From assembly GCF_001949145.1 (NCBI RefSeq), contig NW_019091513.1, positions 249,623-313,622 of the forward strand: a stretch of DNA of 64,000 nucleotides, given 5' to 3'. The translations under genes and the position numbers were made by a program. Below the pieces are notes generated by a model. It saw only the letters and a program-made list of their open reading frames with translations. It was not told where the DNA came from and did not search any database. Each line of letters starts with the position of its first letter. The stretch's first letter is position 1. The DNA comes from Acanthaster planci (Eukaryota; Echinodermata; Asteroidea; Valvatida; Acanthasteridae). Shown piece after piece: positions 47,901 to 59,530 of this stretch.

Positions 47901-50900
47901 GAGCAGTACAAATCAGGTCAAATCAAAATTGCAATTGTGGGCTGGATATTGTAAAATCAACAGCCTTGAGCAGAGGAACCCCCTCGTTAGTTGGAAAGAG
48001 TCATGTTGCTGGGGAGTGTCCATTTTGTTGGTAGCAATGTGACCATAACACATGCATTTCACAGTCGTTAGTGAACCAGAGAAGTGCAATTCCCACCAAA
48101 GGGGCCTCCATTGCTAGGAAAACTGCACGCTCTATTGATCCTGATCGAGACTCATATGCCAACGTGAAAAGACAAATTGTGTTATAGGGAGTGATGACTC
48201 CAAAAGTATTTGCGATCTGTTTGCACTTGTCTGTTACTGTCAGGGTGGTGATTTCTTTCATGTTTTCATATGGAGGTGTCAATATAGGTATTTCAAGTAC
48301 CGAAGGTGAGTGTCAAGGGATCCGATTTTGAGTTAAAAAGGGTTGACTGTTTTTCCAGGCAGGGGTGTAGTTACTGGAGGAGGGATGCAGCACACCCCGT
48401 ACATGCAGCGTACCACGGATTTCCATTTTCTGCGCTTTCTGAATTTTACATAACATGAGGTTTGGGTAACAAGTTACAAGTCGGCATATTGACCCCGGCA
48501 CATCCCCCCTAAAGAAAATGGCTTTGCTACACCCCTGTTTTCAGGTTTATCCTATCTGTGGGTCCTTAACCACTTCATGCCGGGGAGCCCCGGAACCGGA
48601 GACGTTGGCTTTATACGTAAAGCCGGGGTGACTGAAATCGGACAAAGGAGCTTGGCCTTGTAACAGAAGACCATACTTGGAACAAAAGAGCTGCTGGGAA
48701 TTGCCAACATTTTTCAGTCGTCAATAGCAGAGGAAATCCGTCATCGTTTTGAATGATTTTACCACTGTTTGTGGCATTCAGCGCGAGCAGATTACCACTG
48801 GGGACAAAAGCGCTCCACTGATGAGCGATACAATACTGCTCCACGCTCATGGTACACATTTGAAAAGACGCCAGCAGTGCACTGGGCCAGTTTCGGGAAC
48901 AACAAAAAATTACATAACACCGCACAATCTGGGCTCTATTTACAAGGCGGCAGGCCTGGCTGAAATGCTCAGGCATCAACAGAAGTTGTCTGTCAGATAA
49001 GAGAAGCCACCAGACAGTCATTCGCGTGGGTGTAAACGTCCAAAAAATGAAGTTATGAATTTTTGGAGAATTTTGAAAACGGAAAATCTTGAAAATGCCC
49101 TGGGAATACGTCATGCAATTTCAAATGCAACCCGGCAGCATATGGTTAACCACTGTCAGTATTGGTAACCACAATTCACTCACAGCAGCAAAGTCCAAAT
49201 CTTTAACATAAGTTTACAATGATGTTGCAGAGTTCGACTCACATTTTTTGTTTTGGTGATATCCCAGAACTGCTTCATACGTAAGCTGAAAGGTTCAATG
49301 GTCTTATCGATGGCTCTTTGTGCAATGTGCTGATTTCTTGTTTGAATTATTTCCTTGTCGATGCATAACAATCTGCGATCAAAGTCGCAGTTACCCACCG
49401 GCTGGCCCTGCAATCAAATTACAAGGGGTCAAATCAAAGGGTTCCAGTTTTGTTAGACCATCTATTTCATGTGTAATTCCTCAAAGCGGCTAGTCCTGGG
49501 TCAAGATTTGAGTCAACAAGTTAAAATTGTATCCAACTGAAACTTTGACCAAAAAACAAAGAAATTTTTCACAATCTTAACAAGATTTTGTACAATGTTT
49601 TTCAATTTTCAATGGAATGAGCGTGAAGTGAAAAACAAGGAAATCAGCTGATCCTAGGAAAGGTTGCATGCCTGCCTCAATAAACCATCTCCACCCATGC
49701 ACTCAATATAACTCCACCCACACCACAAATCTGATTCAACTCTACGCAATCACTGCCTTGCTGCACCTAATCCACATCCTACAAAACCCAATCCTTACAA
49801 AACCCACAATATGCCATCTACTCTCCATCTCATACCTTCAAATCTATATCCCATTCCTAGACTCAACTCAACTCAAAAAATCGCCAGCCTACCCAATCAA
49901 ATCCCCGTCTTTCTCCATCTCCTCGTTTCATTCCATCTAATCCCCAATTCCATCCCACCAAGTCCCCACCCGTCCCACCACATCCCTACTCTGCCCGGCC
50001 AAATCCCCCACCCCTGTCTACCCCACCCCACAGATGAGCTTGACAGCACAGTGGGATGGAATACTAAACATGTAAGTAAACTGATCATGTCCTCCGTGTG
50101 TGTACATTTACATGTACAGCCGCAGGTTGGGCGTGTCTTACCTGAAATATAACAATGTCGTAGATCAGGTACCTAGGAATAGCCCGACCATCCACCTTAT
50201 CAACCACCATCTCCTGAAGAGTGAATGAAAAGAAATCTTTGAATACACAGGTAAAATGCAAGGACGTGAAAGTTATATTAACTCTACTACTACTGTTGGA
50301 AAAGTTGCCTGGGTAGTGCTTTCATGCAGGTCAGTCAGACACATCTGACCAGAGGGTTTGACGCAGCAATTTCAATTCTGCAGCAGTGGAGGCATGGAAG
50401 GTTTTGAGAGGGGCCAACAGTTAAAGAGATCACTGCTAAACGAGACACGGCAAAAAGTTTGCAAAGGAAACATTCCAAGATGTTTTCATTTTATGAACGG
50501 GCCAATTTTCACCTACCACCAGTTCGACTGTGTGGCTTGCATGAAGATTGTTCAAAATAGAAAGGCGTTGCTGGCAGTGACAAATAGGAGAGTGGAAGGG
50601 AAGGAACCTTTTGTCTTCCCGTCATGGGTTTCCCATTCCCAATATGATATTTTGTCAAAATTACATTTCCCAATGTGGCTTGTTTCAAAAGACCAAATTA
50701 TTGTGGACCAGTTGTTGACGGCAGCATGAGATTTGGTCATTTGGTATCAACTTCAGACACATGCTAAACATTGAAGTCACAGTGCTGCATGCTCTATTTT
50801 AATGCATAGGAAAAAGATGGTACTTACACCATCCAGTAATGTTTCTGATAAGTGGCCTTCTTCTTTGCGTTTAGGGAAGGAGAGATTTTTGACCGAGAAT

Positions 50901-53900
50901 ACTGTGTTGTCTCTGTCAAACATGTAGACTTGATCTGGTCCGTCAATCAACATCATGTACCTGCCGAAATTCAAAAGTCTCCCTTAACTGACATTACAGC
51001 CACAAGAACTAATCGCAGCGAGATGCAGATTTGTGACTCCTGGTGACAGACGCGTTCCCTACATACTGACTTCCAATATCTTGGGCAGCTAAGGGTGTGT
51101 CTGAATTACTTGACTGTGGCTTGGAGTCACACATGAGTCTTTAACAGTGGCGAGCAGCCGTTACCCATAGAGTGGTACCTAATTTAATCCTTAATGTCAA
51201 CCATCCACTCTTGAACCATGTTATGCTTGGTTCCTTATGCCTCATACAAATGGCACAGTTGAGCACAGGAAAACGCTGGTTGGTCACATTGATGTCATCT
51301 TTTCGTATGTTGCTTGGACAATGCTTGTGTGTGCATAGTTTCTGCTGAAGTTCCATGATTGCTTCATAGTGAACAGCAAGAAAACGTGGCTCATATAATG
51401 GCAGATGGACCAGTGAGAATTCATGCGCAATGATAAATATTGATGAGGTCTAGTAAATGAAGAGGCCGTACAAGATAAAAAAAGACCAAGGGGCCAACTA
51501 GGAACACTCTCATAGTGGGCCTGTTTGTTTCGTACCGATCTGGAAGGGATCCCAAAGCTAGTCCACTCTATCCATTCGATGGGTTTTGGCGTCAGTGAAT
51601 GAACTTCGGATCACTGATCATGTTCCAGATGTATGTGAAACAAACAGGCCCTATATCAAGAAGCAGCTGCATGGAAGACTCTAGGCGTCCAACAGCCCTG
51701 TGGTGCCAGACCTCTAACTGCCGATGTAAAGGATCAAACAGAAATTATAGCAACATATATGTGAGCTGCCATAGTCAAAGTTAGGGCGTACCTGATACCA
51801 TCAGCCTTCCAACTGACTTTGTAGAGTTTATGTTTCAGAGCAGCGATGTTTTTATTATCCAGTGACACTGGCTGGCAACCGGGGAAATCCAATCTGCTCA
51901 CAATGAAGAGAGATTATAACAGTGTGAATTACAAGTGTAACTTTCTTTTTGTGTTAAATACAGGGGAATTTCAATTACTACATCTTGTAGGTGTCGGTGC
52001 TTCATAAAGTTGACTCCTAACCTAAGTCATAATTTCTCCCTGAAGTATGAAGTAACTATAAATACAAATCATCAAGTCTTTTGTCACATTTGGACCCTGG
52101 ATCATATTTGGTGATGAGGAAACATACAGGCAGATGGTTAGTGATGAGAATATGTAACAGTTCAAGAAGCAATTCTTTCAAGGTTCACTACTTATAAAGA
52201 AACACAATGAGAATAGCTTGTTTACCTCTCTTAAAGCCATATCACCCTGTGGAAACTTACTTAAATATGAATTTTCAGGTGCGAAATTTGTCTTTAAGTA
52301 AGTTCCCACAAGGACATATGGCTTTAAGAGAGGTAAATAAGTTGTCAGGAGAATCCCTGTATAAGGTCCCGAACATCATAAAGTGTATCGACAGTAAGGA
52401 TAATTCTAAGCGTAAAAGTTGATGTACTTCAAACAAACAAGAACTCACTTATGCCAGCCAGTCATGCGTTGCAGCTTCTGTTTCAAACGGTTAACCATCT
52501 GGTAATCAGTCACAATGCTTACACCGGTCACTCCTTCCATAAACTGCCCATAAACACAAATCCACAAATCACATGGATAAACTGCTTATTTTAGCTTCAC
52601 TACAGGCAAATTTAGAAATACCCTTTTAGCACTCCTGTGTGGACAAAAACCTCATAGACTCCCTATCTTGCTTTCTGTGTCCTGGTTTTCTCACGTGTCT
52701 TCCTCAACTAATGACACAATTTCTGCACAAAAGAGAGACTGATTTTCATGCTGGGTAATGCCACATCTCAACACTGGTCTTCATAGCAATGAATCTCAGG
52801 CTTATAAGACAACTTCTAAAAGCTTGACAGCAGAAGGCAGTGCAATCAATGGCTTAGCCATAACCCCCTCGGCCTTTTTTGCCAGGCACCACCCTCAATC
52901 CTTCAAATTTCTCTGATAATTTGTGCCAAAAAATTGCATTCTGCCTCAATCCTCCGGAATTCTCCAGTATTTCTTGAAGATGCTCCTTTGAGGGTGCCCA
53001 CTGCCTCAATCCTTTAGAATCCTCTGGCAATTCCTGTCATTGTGTTGAGGCAGTGCGAATGGTATCCTGGAGCAATATGGGGTGATTTCACATATAATCT
53101 AGTCATGCATTTATGCATGGCTGAGCATGAACACAAGGTCTAAAAACCCACAACCTTGACACAATCCATCCTTCGCAATTCTATATACCCTTGTAGATTG
53201 TGAATTTTTTTTTATATTGTAACGTGCTCTTGAACATTTTATGGAATGAGCGCTATATAAATTTAACTTAATAATAAATTTAATAATAATCAGCCACACC
53301 AGTAGGNNNNNNNNNNNNNNNNNNNNNNNNNNNNNNNNNNNNNNNNNNNNNNNNNNNNNNNNNNNNNNNNNNNNNNNNNNNNNNNNNNNNNNNNNNNNNN
53401 NNNNNNNNNNNNNNNNNNNNNNNNNNNNNNNNNNNNNNNNNNNNNNNNNNNNNNNNNNNNNNNNNNNNNNNNNNNNNNNNNNNNNNNNNNNNNNNNNNNN
53501 NNNNNNNNNNNNNNNNNNNNNNNNNNNNNNNNNNNNNNNNNNNNNNNNNNNNNNNNNNNNNNNNNNNNNNNNNNNNNNNNNNNNNNNNNNNNNNNNNNNN
53601 NNNNNNNNNNNNNNNNNNGGAGTCTGCATAATATTGAGTTATCAGCCACACTTTCTTGCCATTATTCCTTGATCGTTCAAACTCCTCCAAAGAGGGAATT
53701 GTCAATTATTTGTACAATGCCCAATGCTGAGTGCACAGTGCAATGTAGCAGTAAGGCTACGAGCTTACAGAAAAATCTCATCAGTGAAAGACAGAAACCA
53801 ACAACAAAATCTTCATTTCTGTTCAGTACTTCTAGCCAATGATGACTCCTTCTCCATTCCCTGCTACCAAGCAGTGTGTATTTTACCACTATGTGCAAGG

Positions 53901-56900
53901 GTGCAATTTTCTGAAGATGATCTTTCACCTGTTTATTTACGTTGACCCCGCCTCGCTGATGGCGGGAAGCTGGATCACCTTGAGTGCTACTTGTTCTGGA
54001 GTTGTTTGACACTTCAGCCTCATCTCTGTCATCTGCACCTGTATGTAACACGGTAGGAGAATGGCGCCCTTGATAAACCAAACAGGAAAATATGAAAAAA
54101 AAAAAGCAATCTGACTAGGCTTGGAACAAAACATCCATGCCAGCTGGCCGTGGTCAGATCACCCTGGGCCAAGTTGTCTAATGACATAAATTCATTGTGA
54201 CAAGGCAGTTAACTTGAACAAATGGCCTCTCCATAGCAGCCTCTTGGTGGCGCACTGTATTATGAATTGCCCCTGCTCATTCAGTACTTAGACTCTAAAC
54301 CCCTGCCCCCCCCCCAAAAAAAAACACAGCAAAAGCTGTCACAGTGAGAAACCTGCCCAGAGTACCAGGACCAAACAGATCAGCTCTCCCCATGGCCAAA
54401 CAGTCTCTGTGTCCAAGCCTGCCAACCACCATGGGATCCAACATTGGACTTGTCCAATGGGACCTAGCTCCCGTTGCCTCAGCTCTGGCAGGTGCATGCT
54501 TGGTGCCAGTCTCGGCTGCCTGCTGCAGTAAGGTCTCGGGCAATCTTTCGCCTCTTGCACCGTGTAGTCAGAAGGGTTAGTTCATTGCCTAGGCTATCAG
54601 CAATTCAAGGGACTGCGAAATTATGGCATGCCGTAATGTAATGTTTTCGTTTTTCAGGTAAGCGACCTCTTCAAACTCCCAGTGAGTTTTCCGCTCTCAT
54701 TATCAAAAAGCTCTTGACTGCTATACCCTTACACCCAAGGGCCTCTTATGTTCAATATTAGTAAAGTGTGGTGAAACAGACGTGATCATCTTTCAAATAA
54801 TGTGTTACCAACCTGGGTATTAGCAACAATACTTTGAGTACACAGTGCAGAGAATGCACTGTGCTGAACACAAAAAAGGTGATGTCATCATCAAACTATT
54901 TTCTAAGGTCAAGGTCACTATCTGGCAGCTAGCTGTACATGAATGCAACCTGTAACACCCATCAATCTCCTGACAGAAATCACTAGGGTCTGGCTCTGAG
55001 GACCTACCTAAGCACCAGTTGGGCCGTTCAGGGGGAGGTGGCGAATCTTCCACATCGCCGTAGCGTTTGTACAACTCCTGGATGTAGTCGCCTTTGTAAA
55101 TGCCGGGAGGGCGCCCTTTTGCAAAGACGTTGACTGCCGCATCAATGCTGTCAATGTGGAAAAACACATCAATTTGATCAAAGACTGACTTGAGAGACTC
55201 CGGGTGCAAGGATTGAGCTCTAGAGACCCAGTTTGCTGTTGAGCAACTGTTCTAATGAATGCACATTATTCTAAACCCAACCAAAGATACACTTATGCTC
55301 TAACTGAAAAAAAGCTCTGAAGAGACTTGTTTTATTTCCTCATGTTCTATGCCCAAGTTCTTTTTTGAACGTCCAAGCCTACAAAGTTGCACACGTTATC
55401 ACTACCTCCAATCCATCTGCTCGACTAAGTAAGCACAGATCAGGAAGCCAGTTCTGTTGAACCCATGGGTGCAGTGTACGCCGATGATGTCCTCTTGATT
55501 CTTGGAGACAAAGTTGGAGCACACTTTGATAAATGCCTGAGTCTGTTCAACGGATGGACATTCTCCGTGTCTGAAAAACATTTGAGTTAAAAAAAAAAAT
55601 GATCTCAGTTTCTCTTGATTTAAAAAAGCACACTTTTTAGTTTTTCACCTGAAAGTGCTTCAGAAATCGGTTTGGGGGGGGGGGAATTTGGAATTACCCT
55701 CTTACAAGGAAACACTAACAAGGGCCCTGCACTGATTTGGGGAGAGGGGTTGTGTTCTCCGTATGAGTTGGACAAGCAATGGAAGTCAAGGAAAAACGAG
55801 CACATGCAAACTTACACATTATTAAGCTTTGAAGAGACCAATGTTGGGTAGCATTTTCTGTTTTTATTACGTGATAACTTTGTAGCTGGATTATTTTTAA
55901 GGTCACTTTTTTTGTAGTACATGTAAGAAACACCATTTTAGCAATATTTTAAATCATGTCCATAGCCGCTGTTACTATGACATGCCACGAAATTTTACAA
56001 GAGCTTTGAGCCACGACAGATCTTAAAACAATGTTGAAAATGGGTCAGTTTCGATCAAGAGTGAGTGAGAGTGAGTTTTGAGTGCAACTTGTGTTTCTCA
56101 CCCTCGACACTGCAGCTTGAAATGTCTGGCTCCCTTAGCTTCAGCGATCTCCTTGTTATAGAAGCGATTGGTATTAGTCAGATCGACCAAAAGTCCCATC
56201 TTGACCTTGTAGCTATCCAGGTATGAAAACAGCATGGGCAGGTCAAAGCGATTCTCTTCAGGTATTTTATTGTTGTACTGCGGTCCAAGAGGTGTCTTGA
56301 AGGGTAAAAACTTCCCTATCACCAAAAATGTAGAAAAAGAAGAATGCTCTTGGTTACAGACAGGCAAACTTTTCAAAAGCTTCCATTTAATGAGTATTTT
56401 CCATCCAATGTGCACCCGAAGTTGCATGTGAGCTGGATGCTCAAAGGTCTCCTCATGTAAACCCTTCTTTTGTCCAAAGAGTGACCTGTCACTAACGCTT
56501 TATCCAAAATGCAGAGGGGTGCAGGGGGCGAACAGGTTCAGGTCTGTGACTCCTGACTCTGGAGGGTCAGAGGTTCCAATCCAACTGCTGTTTGGGAGTT
56601 GTGTCCTTGATAAGTCACTTAACCCCTGCTTGCCTCTCTCCACTCAGGAGTATGAATGGGTACCAGCATTAGCTGGGGAGCATCCTGCGAAGGACGGACG
56701 GTCTGGCATCCCATCCAGGGGGGGGGAGGGAGTAAACATATTCTCAAGTCATCTCATTCCAAGCAAATCAGAGATACACTCCAGCCTGATGAGCCCAATG
56801 GCTTGGAACAGCTAAGTTTGCTTTTTCAGGACAGGAAGACCCAAATGCAGGTCACCATGGTAACTGCAGCTTCCCTCCGAGGAAACTCAAAGCCCCAAAT

Positions 56901-57027
56901 CATACAGTTATCTGCTCATAAAACTTGTACCTTGGCTGTATCATTTACTGTAGTATTCGTTTGTCTACGCACCTGCAATGAGTTGGCCTTTGCGAGGACA
57001 GTTTAGCCATCTGTCTGGTACAGCCAT
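44947..57027 (-). CDS. RNGTT: mRNA-capping enzyme: RNA 5'-triphosphatase plus RNA guanylyltransferase, complete
   Basis: Fourteen coding exons in transcript order: 57027-56973, 56315-56102, 55570-55406, 55147-55008, 54038-53941, 52543-52449, 51893-51792, 50960-50828, 50213-50142, 49407-49243, 47645-47571, 46320-46220, 45836-45646, 45200-44947; 1,860 nt, 619 residues (human is 597). The N-terminal cysteine-phosphatase domain removes the gamma-phosphate of nascent m[14 protein letters not shown], nucleophile Cys123. The guanylyltransferase transfers GMP: motif I SWKADG (Lys285), motif III LLDGEMVVD, IIIa [48 protein letters not shown]. All catalytic motifs are intact. Residues about 191-224 form a polar linker. 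The C-terminus is longer than in mammals, Ser/Pro-rich, with LMPPP near the end. An additional linker exon could hide in the gap at 53307-53618, since family members carry a short basic stretch there, but phase does not require one. A possible polyadenylation signal on minus is at 43924-43929. Confidence 0.97.
47115..47539. mobile_element. 425-bp DNA-transposon derivative with AGGGCCRTCC termini
   Basis: AGGGCCATCCGTAAAGTATG at 47115 is matched in reverse complement at the right end (AGGGCCGTCCATAAGGCATG), and both continue TACGCACGAA, giving a terminal repeat of about 30 bases. Just inside each end is a direct, not inverted, repeat: GGGGAGAGGGGTTGG at 47136 and GGGGAGGGGGTTGG near 47441. No transposase frame. 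It begins 31 bases into the RNGTT intron after exon 47645-47571. Confidence 0.75.
47963..48140 (+). repeat. Dispersed repeat R2, copy 2
   Basis: Counterpart of 20527-20712: GCCTTGAGCAGA, TGTCCATTTTGTTGGTAGCA, GTGAACCAGAGAAGTGCAAT, CTCCATTGCTAGGAAAA. In an RNGTT intron. Confidence 0.7.
48566..49149. mobile_element. TTAA-flanked element with GCCGGG termini (family C), about 0.58 kb
   Basis: TTAA at 48566-48569 and 49146-49149. Termini read CCACTTCATGCCGGGG at left and, inverted, CCATATGCTGCCGGGT at right. The interior has no transposase reading frame, only short shadow frames. It is in the RNGTT intron between exons 49407-49243 and 47645-47571. A related single end (TTAACCCCTTCACGCCGGGA) is at about 5524. 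Confidence 0.55.
52217..52342. repeat. 126-bp foldback with 45-base arms
   Basis: TTTACCTCTCTTAAAGCCAT at 52221 pairs with ATGGCTTTAAGAGAGGTAAA ending near 52337; inside these, GGAAACTTACTTAAA pairs with TTTAAGTAAGTTCCC. Nearly perfect arms imply recent origin. It lies in an RNGTT intron about 100 bases from exon 52543-52449. Confidence 0.75.
52888..53050 (+). repeat. Three degenerate copies of a CTCAATCCT-containing unit of about 55-60 bp
   Basis: CCCTCAATCCTTCAAATTTC, GCCTCAATCCTCCGGAATTC and GCCTCAATCCTTTAGAATCC head three successive units, and an inverted GAGGCAGT closes the block. In the RNGTT intron just before the LINE tail at 53205. Confidence 0.55.
53205..53290 (+). mobile_element. 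LINE 3' tail with AAT repeat, before an assembly gap
   Basis: TGTAACGTGCTCTTGAACAT, GAGCGCTATATAAATTTAAC and an (AAT)n end are characteristic of marine L2/CR1-like LINE 3' ends. In an RNGTT intron. Confidence 0.6.
53307..53618. other. Assembly gap (312 N) after a LINE tail
   Basis: Run of N in the RNGTT intron between exons 54038-53941 and 52543-52449. It directly follows an AAT-rich LINE 3' tail. It could hide a short in-phase linker exon of RNGTT. Confidence 0.99.
54366..54450 (+). repeat. Dispersed repeat R3, copy 2
   Basis: Counterpart of 7411-7490. It lies in a larger GC-rich block (about 54300-54580) with overlapping open frames on both strands but no recognisable protein, in the RNGTT intron between exons 55147-55008 and 54038-53941. 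Confidence 0.5.
56540..56755 (+). mobile_element. tRNA-derived SINE (family S1), sense copy in RNGTT intron 1
   Basis: B box GGTTCCAATCC at 56572-56582. Then GTGTCCTTGATAAGTCACTT, AACCCCTGCTTGCCTCTCTC, GTATGAATGGGTACCAGCAT and GCATCCCATCC before a G-run. This arrangement matches the antisense copy at 27390-27605. The open frame across it is not a gene. Confidence 0.75.
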
Positions 57028-57066
57028 GGTTGCATTCACTAACTAGCTGAACGACTCATCACAAAT
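57028..57066 (-). other. RNGTT: RNGTT 5' untranslated part of exon 2
   Basis: Directly upstream of the RNGTT ATG, on minus, is a strong acceptor (cctcttcatcctttgcag) at 57067-57069. The 39 bases between it and the ATG are therefore probably 5' UTR, which implies at least one upstream non-coding exon. Confidence 0.65.
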
Positions 57067-58140
57067 CTGCAAAGGATGAAGAGGAAAAGTCAAATGAGTT
57101 GATTTTGCTTTTGCTCTATTTTACTGGGGTAGCCCATGCGTTATCAAAGAATTTACACTGGGCGCCTGGATAAGTGGCTGTGAGAGTTAACATAAAATAC
57201 ACATACAAAAGCATCTATTGTATAGCCTACATGTACACATAGAAGATGAATGTACATGAAACGATTCAACTGAAATAGTCCAAGATGAAACCAACACATA
57301 TTGGAATTATTCTCAGTCGTCACAGAAATCAATTGGGACTCTCAACATAATTTCAGATGAAAAATGCATGCACATGTACAAGTATTCTAGAGTTCTGTTG
57401 CTTTCTAACACATATAAAGCAACAATACCACATTAACAAGAGAAACTTAACGATGTGCTAAAAACTGTAAGTTACACATCTGCAATAGATGCAGTTACTT
57501 CCAAATTTTGAATTACGGGCTACTCCTAACTTGGCCAGACTGACTAGCATACATTCCTGCATGTATGACACACTGAATATTGGCAACTGAACCCATCTTA
57601 AGTTTAGGGTCGTTCTATGCATTTGGGGTCAAAAAGTGTGACATTTTGTGTCCCTGTAACAACTGACCTGTGTAATTGGACACTGAAATGTCACTGAAAG
57701 TGATTTTAAACTATTTCTTTTGTTTTGCAGGTAATTTGCATGAAGAACTTACAAAAATCATGTTAGATGTGACTGGGACACGAAAAAAAGTGGACCCCTA
57801 ATTTATAGAATGACCTTTTATCAAAGAAGAAACTGCCTATGCATGCCTCATGACGAGCCCTACTAGGCCTACTAATAACATATCATTATGTCGTCACCTG
57901 CGAAAACTGCTGAGAATTTTCATGTTTTCTAGCACATCCAACCACCCAATTGCCTTCTGCTGTATTCTGTGTTTTTTGGTTGTGATTTTCAGACTAATCA
58001 CTGGGACTACGTACATGACGTACAAACACTGATTTTTGCATTTGTTGGGAAGTAAAACAGATAGCAAACATCATCGCAATGTACAAGTTTTTCTCTGAGG
58101 ATAGCCCAACGGTAAACAGGTCAATGTTTTTGGAAGTCTT

Positions 58141-58383
58141 AGACAACACTTAACACCCCTGTGCACAAACCTATGAGACTTGTCTGAAAATTTTAAGTCT
58201 TTTCCAAGTAAATGCATGGGAATTTTCTTCGCTAAATTTCACTTGTTCGGACATGTTATCACTTTCTGAAGGCTGCAAGCGTGAGACTGTTATAAAATTT
58301 TAGGGAAAGTGTTGTCATGATTGCTCGTATATGGAACTCTTCAGTGGTTTTTTTTTTACCAAAAATCAACTTGTTCAACAGTC
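58141..58383 (+). repeat. Dispersed repeat R1, copy 2
   Basis: Aligns over its whole length with 10136-10360 (CCTGTGCACAAACCTATGAG; ATGGAACTCTT; CAACTTGTTCAACAGT). Upstream of RNGTT. Confidence 0.7.
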
Positions 58384-58967
58384 TGTGTTGATGGAACACT
58401 ACTTTTTGTAGCCTATAGCTGCACATATACTTGACCAAAGATACGGGGTAACCATGGAGGTAGTTATAAGGTAACAATGCTTGTCGAGCCTGTGCATGCG
58501 TACCCAGGCCATTATAATTTATACTCCGTGCTAGTAGTAGTGGCATCGCGAAGGCCTACAGAGATGGGGCTAGGCCTAGAAAAATCCAGCGACATGCATC
58601 ATGATCTGCCTTCTCTCCCTCTCAATATTAACAGGCATGAGTCTGTGGTTTCTAACAGTGAAAGTTATCTTTTCAAACAAATTGTAGTTTATACCCTCCA
58701 AATACTTCATTCACTTAATTTTTCCACTTTTATTACCTGGCATCGCTAGCGAGGTTATGCTCACACACGTCGTAGACCTACGCGAAATATATTGGCAAGC
58801 GTAGGTCTAGTGTAAAACTCAAAACTATTGAGGGCGGCCTTTCGAAGGTCAGTAAACTCCAAACCTATATTTATGTCTGTGCTTCTAACTTTTGCTGTCA
58901 CGTCAGACCTGACACATGCAAGTAAAACCAAATCAAGCAGTAGACCCGCGGTGCGGCCCTTACCTAC

Positions 58968-59010
58968 CTTGGTGCATCCTGTTTTCCGAAAATGAATAGG
59001 CTTGCTTGGA
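58968..59010 (-). other. Candidate non-coding first exon of RNGTT (5' limit not determined)
   Basis: On minus, a donor site (CCAAG followed by gtaggtaagg) ends an exon at 58968, next to a short CpG-containing stretch (58940-58955). It lies 1.9 kb upstream of the RNGTT acceptor at 57067 and on the correct strand. No transcript evidence is available, and the upstream limit given is only nominal. Confidence 0.35.
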
Positions 59011-59473
59011 AGAGACAACTCTGGTTTTTTTTCAGAAAAACTCTCAAGAACTAAAGTCTTGTAGTGCACTCAAGTGCATATTTTCTATAAGTAATTATAC
59101 ATTTTTTAGAAGTTCGTATATTCCAATTTCCTATTTATTAAATTTAAGGTTTCAAAAGTTCATTTCTACGAGATATTCTACAGTTCTTTCCTATGAGACA
59201 TGTACTTAAGAAATATTGTTTCTATTTTTGGGAAACAAGTTGTTTTTACATATATTTATATGAAAAAAATACCTGGTGATGGAAGGTCACGTATCGACAT
59301 ATGTTTTGACATGAGGATAAATGGGGGACGACGGACGGAAAATGATGTCTTCCATGAACTTACATATATCCTTAAAAAGGATTCGAAGTTTATTTTATAG
59401 TTAATGTTTGGGCAAGATTTGAACGCCCCCAGAGACACCCAATGTAAGAAACGCTTTCCGGTCAAGTGGAACA

Positions 59474-59530
59474 TTAACCCTAACACTCCTCAATCCTTCA
59501 CCTGTCGGAGGACTAAGGAGTGTTAGTAAT
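59474..59530. mobile_element. Miniature hairpin element (family A), right end decayed
   Basis: Begins TTAACCCTAACACTCCTCAA and shares the loop CCTTCACCTGTCGG with the copy at 7194-7252. The right terminus reads GTGTTAGTAAT, so the final GGGTTAA is lost. Located upstream of RNGTT. Confidence 0.65.

Noticed and set aside
49668-50030. C-rich, purine-poor strand with an open frame (plus)
   Set aside because: Low-complexity CCAC/CCAT-type sequence in an RNGTT intron; composition alone keeps the frame open.
54295-54580. Overlapping open frames on both strands in a GC-rich block
   Set aside because: No family resemblance. Part of the block recurs at 7411-7490, so it is repeat DNA inside an RNGTT intron.
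56519-57006. Two overlapping open frames on plus upstream of RNGTT exon 2
   Set aside because: They run through a SINE (shared with 27390-27605) and continue into intron sequence.
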